Source of the DNA: Ruminococcaceae bacterium UBA6413
GTDB lineage: Bacteria; Bacillota; Clostridia; Oscillospirales; Ruminococcaceae
Direction: 5' to 3'
Assembly (NCBI GenBank): GCA_002437415.1
Contig: DJPL01000031.1
Location: 1 to 14,104 of the forward strand
Length of the DNA stretch: 14,104 bases
The position numbers were made by a program, and so were the translations under genes. This document shows, piece by piece, positions 1 to 4,449 of the stretch. Under the pieces are notes generated by a model. That model worked only from the letters and a program-made list of their open reading frames with translations. It had not been told where the DNA came from and did not search any database. Position 1 is the stretch's first letter. Each line of letters opens with the position of its first letter.

Positions 1-25
1 ACTTTATTATACGAGGAGTATTTCT

Positions 26-493
26 ATGGAGATAATCGAATACGATCCGAAATATCGTGAGGATTTTGTAAGGCTAAATACCGAATGGCTCACAAAGCTG
101 TATTATATAGAATCTTACGACCAATATTCAATGGACCATGTTGAGGAGCTTATTGAAAAGGGCTCTATGGTGTACTTTGCTGTTGAGGACGGAAAGGTGC
201 TTGCTACCTGTATGACAGAACCACTCGGCGATGACGTGTGGGAGATATGCAAACTGGCGGCAGAGGGACAGTATACCGGAACAGGCGCAGGAACTGCGGT
301 GCTTAAAGCCTGTATGGACTATTCGATAGCACACGGCGCAAAGAAACTTTGCCTTATCACTATTTCGGGGCTTAAACCGGCTATTCATCTCTATAAGAAG
401 TTCGGTTTCAGGGAAATTCCGTACAGAAAAGATGTATGGCACTCTGAAAAAGCCGATGTTGAGATGGAATATATAGTTGAAGAAAACAGCTGA
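26..493 (+). CDS. GNAT family N-acetyltransferase
   Basis: This 155-residue protein has the size and layout of a single-domain GNAT acetyltransferase, which moves an acetyl group from acetyl-CoA to an amine. The acetyl-CoA pyrophosphate loop (motif A, Q/R-x-x-G-x-G/A) is visible as Q82-Y-T-G-T-G-A-G around residues 82-88. A motif B-like segment, AIHLYKKFGF, lies at about 119-128 and is typical of the C-terminal half of the fold. There is no signal peptide or membrane segment, so it should be cytoplasmic. The ATG at 26 follows a good ribosome binding site, GAGGAG, at about 13-18. A strong terminator lies just downstream, so transcription probably ends here. The substrate cannot be read from the sequence. 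The promoter is outside the window. Confidence 0.85.
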   Translation: MEIIEYDPKYREDFVRLNTEWLTKLYYIESYDQYSMDHVEELIEKGSMVYFAVEDGKVLATCMTEPLGDDVWEICKLAAEGQYTGTGAGTAVLKACMDYSIAHGAKKLCLITISGLKPAIHLYKKFGFREIPYRKDVWHSEKADVEMEYIVEENS

Positions 494-503
494 ATATATG
501 ACG

Positions 504-540
504 AAACGGTCTGAGAATCTGTGTTTCTCAGACCGTTTTT
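504..540 (+). terminator. Intrinsic terminator after the GNAT gene
   Basis: A perfect 14-bp stem pairs 504-517 with 525-538 around a 7-nt loop, with T residues at 536-540. It sits 11 bases after the acetyltransferase stop codon. The arms are also A- and T-ended, so it could work in both directions. A diverged copy of the same hairpin lies at 2026-2062. Confidence 0.85.
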
Positions 541-561
541 ATATAAAGAAACATAAAACGC

Positions 562-590
562 TTGTTAGCGCATGAAAAATATGTTATAAT
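562..590 (+). promoter_or_regulatory. Sigma-A promoter upstream of the membrane-protein genes
   Basis: A TTGTTA -35 box (562-567) and a perfect TATAAT -10 box (585-590) are separated by exactly 17 bp. It would start a transcript near 597 with a leader of about 140 nt before the gene at 739. The leader contains an imperfect nested hairpin: 618-622 pairs with 644-648, and 624-627 with 636-639. No known riboswitch was recognised there. Nearly the same promoter recurs at 2087-2115 before the Abi gene. Confidence 0.75.
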
Positions 591-738
591 CTGTATGTAG
601 AGGTAAACTCTCATGTGAAACCCGAATAATCGATCATTCTTGCGGTTTATAAAATCCTTTAAGTAAAGAAGGTAAGGTAATTTCAGTAGTCCACATCAAC
701 AAATAAGCTATTATGTTTTGGCAAGGAAGTGAGATAAT

Positions 739-1203
739 ATGTTTATTCGTAAAATGATTTCAGCTATCACACCAATTTTTGTATGGCTTGCGATCAATGT
801 CTATGTCTTGATCTTTTCAAAGTTTTTAAGTCCGTTGAGTGGTTTGATAGTAGATAAATTGCCTTCAAGTCTTCCGTTGGTGTTAATAATAACGCTTTTA
901 GTAAATGCTTTTGCTCAGGTAGTGATTGTAAGCCTGACGACAATAGTTGCTATCAGAAAATTTGGCTATAAAATCAAGTGCTTAATATTTTCAATACCAA
1001 TTATGTATCTGCTTTTTTTACTATTTAATCAGCCTTTCATTTATATCTTTGTAAATACAAACGAAAGAAGTGTATTCCTTGACTACACTCCGGCAATGCC
1101 ATCTTGGAAAGCGTCAATTTTCATCACTCTACAATACGGTATCGTTATGCTGATAACGACTTTGATTGCTTGCAGAAAGAACAACGCAGATGATCCAAGC
1201 TGA
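739..1203 (+). CDS. Small integral membrane protein, function unknown
   Basis: I do not recognise this 154-residue protein. It is strongly hydrophobic, with four likely membrane helices at roughly residues 8-29, 46-70, 80-106 and 128-145, and a short polar C-terminus. No catalytic motif, lipobox or transporter signature was seen. The ATG at 739 follows a good ribosome binding site (AAGGAAGTGAG, about 723-733). The next gene, also for a membrane protein, starts 90 bases downstream with no clear terminator between them, so the two may be transcribed together from the promoter at 562-590. The content is AT-rich like the Abi gene and unlike the flagellar genes, which suggests an accessory region. 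Confidence 0.7.
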   Translation: MFIRKMISAITPIFVWLAINVYVLIFSKFLSPLSGLIVDKLPSSLPLVLIITLLVNAFAQVVIVSLTTIVAIRKFGYKIKCLIFSIPIMYLLFLLFNQPFIYIFVNTNERSVFLDYTPAMPSWKASIFITLQYGIVMLITTLIACRKNNADDPS

Positions 1204-1293
1204 AGCTTTCTTCAATGCTCATAAAGTATCCCACCACTAGCAACTATCTTATTATTTGTCAGCATAGATTGACGGAAAGGAAAGGGTAAAAAT

Positions 1294-1854
1294 ATGAAAA
1301 AACACCCGTTGCTTTTTAATTTCATTTTAACGATGGCAATTCAGATAGGCGTATATCTGATCGAAATATTTGAAGTGCAAATAATTGAGCCTATGCTTCA
1401 AGCGATGGGAGTCAGAAGTGAAGGGATATTGCCGCCTACGGCAGTAGTAAGGCTCATTGTTTTCGGTGCAGTCTTGATAGCGGCGGCAATTGCGGCAGGT
1501 GTTATTCGGTCAAAGGTTTATTTCTGGATACCGTCATTCCTTTTGAGATTTATTTGCTTTGCGATTTATTATCCTGATAATCTTTCGAGAATCAAGAAAG
1601 ACAACATAATCAATTTGCCGTGGATAGCGGAACATTTAGGTTATGGTAGTATAATATATTCTGCTATCTGTCTGGCTGTAGCTGCGTTCCTTTTTCAGCT
1701 TCTGCCTTATGCGATTACCCGTATAATAAAACAAAAGCTTGAAGCGAGAAACAATGAGATCAGTATCAAAAAAGGTAAAGGCGCGACCGTTACACAGCTT
1801 TCCGATGAATATTATCTGTCCGAAGATGCTATAAAGCGGATTTTAGACAGGTGA
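1294..1854 (+). CDS. Membrane protein with a charged C-terminal tail, function unknown
   Basis: This 186-residue protein was not recognised. Likely membrane helices lie at about residues 8-27, 48-69, 72-92 and 115-142. A basic, charged cytoplasmic tail follows, and its last 30 residues (around TVTQLSDEYYLSEDAIKRIL) look like a short helix-turn-helix-type segment. That could be a DNA- or protein-binding tail, but this is a weak inference. The ATG at 1294 follows a purine-rich ribosome binding site (AAAGGAAAGG, about 1276-1285). It is probably co-transcribed with the gene at 739, and a hairpin terminator follows at 1865-1896. Confidence 0.7.
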   Translation: MKKHPLLFNFILTMAIQIGVYLIEIFEVQIIEPMLQAMGVRSEGILPPTAVVRLIVFGAVLIAAAIAAGVIRSKVYFWIPSFLLRFICFAIYYPDNLSRIKKDNIINLPWIAEHLGYGSIIYSAICLAVAAFLFQLLPYAITRIIKQKLEARNNEISIKKGKGATVTQLSDEYYLSEDAIKRILDR

Positions 1855-1864
1855 ACAAGTTTTG

Positions 1865-1900
1865 TAAGCCCCTTTTGGATTACCAAAAGAGGCTTATCTT
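1865..1900 (+). terminator. Hairpin terminator after the second membrane-protein gene
   Basis: A long stem pairs 1865-1870 with 1891-1896 and 1872-1878 with 1883-1889. It has one C-A mismatch and a 4-nt ATTA loop. The trailing T-tract (TCTT) is weak, so termination may be incomplete. It begins 11 bases after the stop codon of the gene at 1294. Confidence 0.65.
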
Positions 1901-1942
1901 AACGCAACTTAAGCAATTCGCCAACCGTCAGAACGGCGAATT
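1900..1942 (+). repeat. 43-bp direct repeat, copy 1
   Basis: These 43 bases recur at 3411-3453 with one difference (A at 1911, G at 3422). The repeat ends in a dyad: AATTCGCC and GGCGAATT arms around a 12-nt centre that can itself pair as CCGT-CAGA-ACGG. The two copies flank the Abi gene and its RNA. The repeat could be a dispersed intergenic repeat of this genome or a scar of recombination. Confidence 0.85.
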
Positions 1943-2025
1943 CGCTGCGGGCTATCAGTGGCATTCTCTGCACTTTCCTATTTTTCCGCACCATAATTAT
2001 CGACAATCAGCCAAAATAATATAGC

Positions 2026-2062
2026 AAAACGGTCTGAGAATTTGTGCTTTTCAGATCGTTTT
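2026..2062 (+). terminator. Diverged copy of the 504-540 hairpin
   Basis: A 15-bp stem pairs 2026-2040 with 2048-2062 and includes two G-T pairs, around a 7-nt loop. It ends in TTTT. Its arms match the hairpin at 504-538 except for a few changes, some of which turn pairs into wobbles. No gene ends immediately before it, so it may insulate the Abi unit from upstream transcription. Confidence 0.6.
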
Positions 2063-2086
2063 AGAATAAAGCAACAAATAAAATGC

Positions 2087-2115
2087 TTGTTAGTGCATGA
2101 AAAATATGTTATAAT
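2087..2115 (+). promoter_or_regulatory. Sigma-A promoter of the Abi gene
   Basis: TTGTTA (2087-2092) and TATAAT (2110-2115) are separated by 17 bp. A 31-bp stretch around these boxes matches 560-590 with a single change. Transcription would start near 2122, so any start codon before that, such as the TTG at 2042, cannot be used from this promoter. Confidence 0.75.
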
Positions 2116-2152
2116 AAACTATAACAAGTTTGAGTATAGGGCAGGTGTTAGT

Positions 2153-3121
2153 GTGAAACCCAAGAGCATAAATTCACTTATAAAATATATGCATGATAAA
2201 AAAGGAATAGCTATAAGCGGAAGTACCCAAAAGAAAAAACTAAGGTATATGGGATATTTTCATGGATATAAGGGATACAGATATTGTTATTCACCGTCTT
2301 CTTTGCTACCTTATACAAGCTTTAATGAGCTTCAGGCTGTTTATGAATTTGATATGAACTTAAAGGCAATTCTTTATCCACAAATAATGTTTCTTGAAAC
2401 AACAATAAAAAACTATGCTTTGGAGAACATTCTCAAAGAATCCGGAAGTGAGCGTTTCGCTGATATTTACACAAAACTTCTTAATGATTATAAAACCTTT
2501 CCTGTTGGAAGCACAGAATATAAAAAATTGATTACAAAGCGAATGAATGTCAGAAATAAGATATATAACGTTATTTCGAGAGATTACGGCAGAAACAACA
2601 TAGTAAATCATTATTATGACAAGGATAAAGCAGTACCGATATGGGCTATTTTTGAGTTGTTAAGCTTGGGCGAATTTGGCAATTTTTTGTCTTGTGTAAA
2701 TGTTACTGTCAGAAAAAAGATTTCCGGAGACATTGGTATTAAATCAAGTGTAGATCCCGATGGAAAAATGCTTGAGAAAATTGTTTATGCTTTGAAAGAT
2801 TTGAGAAATTCTGTGGCGCATAACAATACCGTATTTGATACACGGTTTAAGACGGGTGAGGTCAATAGCAGAATATCCAGATACATAATGGCTGAACTAA
2901 GTATTTCTAATGTAACTTTTGATACGATTGTTGATTATATAGTTTTGATTGCATTTGTCATGTCATTGCTCAAATGCCCGAAAACACAAATACAGCAGTT
3001 TATTCATCAGTTTGAAGATGCCTGTGACAATTTCAGAAAAAATGTACCTGCGAATATTTATTCAAAAATAATATATACTGATACAAAAGCAAAATTGACG
3101 GGAATGAAAAATATTATTTAA
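2153..3121 (+). CDS. Abi_2 (AbiD/AbiF-like) HEPN-domain abortive infection protein
   Basis: This 322-residue protein matches the Abi_2 family (AbiD/AbiF type), whose members act in phage defence by abortive infection and are thought to be HEPN ribonucleases. Visible family marks are the N-terminal KPKSINSLIKYM, an ELQAVYEFDMNLK stretch near 59-71, ETTIKN near 82-87, and PIWAIFELLSLGEFGNF near 162-178. The R-x4-H motif RNSVAH (R218, H223) is the expected HEPN active site. I chose the GTG at 2153 because the promoter at 2087-2115 lies inside the longer reading frame that begins with TTG at 2042. The GTG is preceded by a modest ribosome binding site (GGCAGG, about 2140-2145). A promoter and small structured RNA follow immediately, probably as partner or antitoxin (inference). 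The gene is AT-rich compared with the flagellar operon, which suggests transfer. Confidence 0.85.
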   Translation: MKPKSINSLIKYMHDKKGIAISGSTQKKKLRYMGYFHGYKGYRYCYSPSSLLPYTSFNELQAVYEFDMNLKAILYPQIMFLETTIKNYALENILKESGSERFADIYTKLLNDYKTFPVGSTEYKKLITKRMNVRNKIYNVISRDYGRNNIVNHYYDKDKAVPIWAIFELLSLGEFGNFLSCVNVTVRKKISGDIGIKSSVDPDGKMLEKIVYALKDLRNSVAHNNTVFDTRFKTGEVNSRISRYIMAELSISNVTFDTIVDYIVLIAFVMSLLKCPKTQIQQFIHQFEDACDNFRKNVPANIYSKIIYTDTKAKLTGMKNII

Positions 3122-3135
3122 TTTTTGTAAAGGAC

Positions 3136-3169
3136 TTGCATTTTTGGCGCAAGTGCAGTATAATATAAT
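3136..3169 (+). promoter_or_regulatory. Promoter of the small RNA behind the Abi gene
   Basis: TTGCAT (3136-3141) and TATAAT (3159-3164) are separated by 17 bp. A second overlapping TATAAT lies at 3164-3169. The -35 box lies inside a dyad, ACTTGC (3134-3139) with GCAAGT (3149-3154), which could be an operator or a weak hairpin at the end of the Abi message. The expected transcription start is about 3171-3175, which makes the RNA independent of the Abi gene. Confidence 0.75.
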
Positions 3170-3171
3170 AT

Positions 3172-3236
3172 AGAATAGCGGCTGACGTCTGCGGACTAAG
3201 CCTAAGATAGTCGGATGCGTCCGGCTATCTTTTTTT
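3172..3236 (+). ncRNA. Small structured RNA next to the Abi gene (candidate abiF-type RNA)
   Basis: A consensus promoter and an intrinsic terminator define an RNA of about 65 nt with no good open reading frame. It can fold into two hairpins. In the first, GGCT (3180-3183) pairs with AGCC (3199-3202) and encloses GTC-TGCG-GAC (3187-3196). The second is the terminator hairpin at 3205-3230, also with a TGCG loop. It lies 50 bases after the Abi stop codon. AbiF-type proteins are known, from my recollection of the literature, to sit beside a small conserved RNA (the abiF RNA motif) thought to act as an RNA antitoxin. I infer the same role here. I could not test membership with a covariance model. 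Confidence 0.65.
3205..3236 (+). terminator. Intrinsic terminator of the small RNA
   Basis: An 11-bp stem pairs 3205-3215 with 3220-3230, with one G-T wobble, around a TGCG tetraloop of the stable UNCG class. It is followed by an unbroken run of seven T residues (3230-3236). This is one of the strongest terminators in the window. Confidence 0.9.
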
Positions 3237-3312
3237 ATAACCATTCAGCGCATACACTGTGCTACCTTTTACCGACCATTAGAACAGCAATTTTAAAGCA
3301 GTTCACACCCGC

Positions 3313-3355
3313 AAAAAAGGATACCGCAAACCACATTCGTTTGCAGTATCCTTTT
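3313..3355 (-). terminator. Terminator of the flagellar operon, probably bidirectional
   Basis: A-rich 3315-3324 pairs with 3346-3355, and 3326-3331 with 3339-3344, leaving one mismatch and a 7-nt loop. The minus-strand side ends in six T residues (complement of 3313-3318) and the plus-strand side in four. It is the first strong terminator met by transcription leaving the flagellar operon, about 116 bases after the last stop codon. It could also block read-through from the Abi region. Confidence 0.8.
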
Positions 3356-3410
3356 AATTATGTCTGAATATGTACTAACGTTAATAGGGTGCGCCATAGG
3401 CGCCCGCCGG

Positions 3411-3453
3411 TAACGCAACTTGAGCAATTCGCCAACCGTCAGAACGGCGAATT
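3411..3453 (+). repeat. 43-bp direct repeat, copy 2
   Basis: This is the second copy of the repeat at 1900-1942, with 42 of 43 bases identical. It lies between the flagellar operon terminator and the last flagellar gene. A perfect 10-bp palindrome, GCGGTACCGC (3455-3464), abuts it. A GC-rich hairpin (about 3387-3405) lies on its other side. Confidence 0.85.
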
Positions 3454-3471
3454 TGCGGTACCGCATCGGTA

Positions 3472-3951
3472 CTAGTAGTTGGTGTTGAAGGTTTTGCCTT
3501 TGCCGCCGAGCTTTACACTGCTGTAGTAGTCGATTTTCTTTTTGTCGACCTTGAGCGACTCAAGCTCCGCCTTTACGTCCTCATAGTTCTGACGGACTAC
3601 CGCGGTAACCTTTTTATCCTTTGCTTCTATCTCATTTTTAATATCGTGAAGATGACGCATCTTGGATTGTAACTGCCTTAATTCATATGAAAGACTGTCT
3701 GTAACGGGCTTGTTGTTCAGTATATTGCGGATAAGCTCACGCTCGGCAGGAACCTGCGCGTTTGCTATATCCATTATAGACTGCTTTACCTGACGCATAC
3801 TGTCCATCAGCTCGTTGCGCGAAAGCAAAACCTGCTGAATGACCTCAAGATCGTTCGTGACCATACGGTCGGTGCGTCTGTCATACTCGGTCATAAGCTC
3901 CGTCAGCTCGTCCATGAGCGAAAGCAGTGTTTGTGCATCTGCCTTTTTCAT
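3472..3951 (-). CDS. FliT/FlgN-like flagellar export chaperone
   Basis: This 159-residue protein is highly charged and almost wholly predicted alpha-helical coiled coil, with no signal peptide or membrane segment. Its place directly after fliD and fliS, and its helical-bundle character, fit a FliT-type chaperone. Such chaperones hold the cap protein FliD before export through the flagellar type III apparatus. Sequence identity to FliT is not obvious by eye, and it could equally be a second FlgN-like chaperone. The C-terminus (KLGGKGKTFNTNY) loosely resembles the tail of the FlgN-like protein in the same operon (APKGFIGNV). The ATG at 3951 has an AAAGGA ribosome binding site about 10 bases upstream. 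It follows fliS by 42 bases and is the last gene of the operon. Confidence 0.65.
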   Translation of the reverse strand: MKKADAQTLLSLMDELTELMTEYDRRTDRMVTNDLEVIQQVLLSRNELMDSMRQVKQSIMDIANAQVPAERELIRNILNNKPVTDSLSYELRQLQSKMRHLHDIKNEIEAKDKKVTAVVRQNYEDVKAELESLKVDKKKIDYYSSVKLGGKGKTFNTNY

Positions 3952-3993
3952 TATATCGGATTCCTTTCCGGTGGGGTTTAAGCACCGTGTAGT

Positions 3994-4413
3994 TTAAGCC
4001 TGTTCCTGCATTGCAGCTCTTGCCGCCCTGTCCTGAGCCTCCATCTGTTCTCTGCTCATGCTGTTTATCTCCGCAAAAGCTTCACGCAGCTCGGCTATCA
4101 TAGGCAGAAGAGCATCTACCTTTTCCTTGTCCTTCTTGACGTTCGCTTCAACGATTTCACGGTTGAAATATTCGTACAGCGAGTCAAGATTTTTGGAAAC
4201 GGGTATCTTCATATCAAGGCAGGAACGCAGGGCGTTGATCACGTCCTGCGCCTTTATAAGCGCCTTGTTCGTTTCTTCGTAGTTCTTCAGTGGAATGTAG
4301 TAGGACGCTCTGTTGAGCTGACGCTCCGCCTCCATGTACAGCCTTACCACTATCTCACCCGGGGTAAGGGTAGTGACCGACTGCTTTTTATATGCAGAAA
4401 ATGCGTTATTCAT
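3994..4413 (-). CDS. fliS: Flagellar export chaperone FliS
   Basis: The 139-residue size and the N-terminus, AYKKQSVTTLTPGEIVVRLY, are typical of FliS. FliS is the cytoplasmic chaperone that binds the C-terminal disordered end of flagellin, stops it polymerising and delivers it to the export gate. The middle matches the four-helix FliS bundle, with NYEETNKALIKAQDVINALRSCLD at about residues 44-67. The C-terminal tail is rich in Ala, Gln and Glu. The ATG at 4413 follows TAAGGAA and lies 36 bases after fliD, the usual order. FliS can also bind FlgM or FliW in some species, both of which are encoded upstream in this operon. Confidence 0.93.
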   Translation of the reverse strand: MNNAFSAYKKQSVTTLTPGEIVVRLYMEAERQLNRASYYIPLKNYEETNKALIKAQDVINALRSCLDMKIPVSKNLDSLYEYFNREIVEANVKKDKEKVDALLPMIAELREAFAEINSMSREQMEAQDRAARAAMQEQA

Positions 4414-4449
4414 ATCGTATTCCTTACGTTATTTATGTTGATGAATTTA

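Noticed and set aside
2042..2152. A 37-codon N-terminal extension of the Abi protein from a TTG start
   Set aside because: The promoter at 2087-2115 and the hairpin at 2026-2062 lie inside it, and the family match begins at KPKSIN after the GTG at 2153.
3062..3244. A 60-residue minus-strand open frame over the small RNA
   Set aside because: It runs antisense through the Abi gene end, a promoter and a terminator, and has no ribosome binding site or recognisable product.
1900..3453. A CRISPR array or IS element formed by the 43-bp repeats
   Set aside because: There are only two copies about 1.5 kb apart, with no spacers, no transposase and no terminal inverted repeats.
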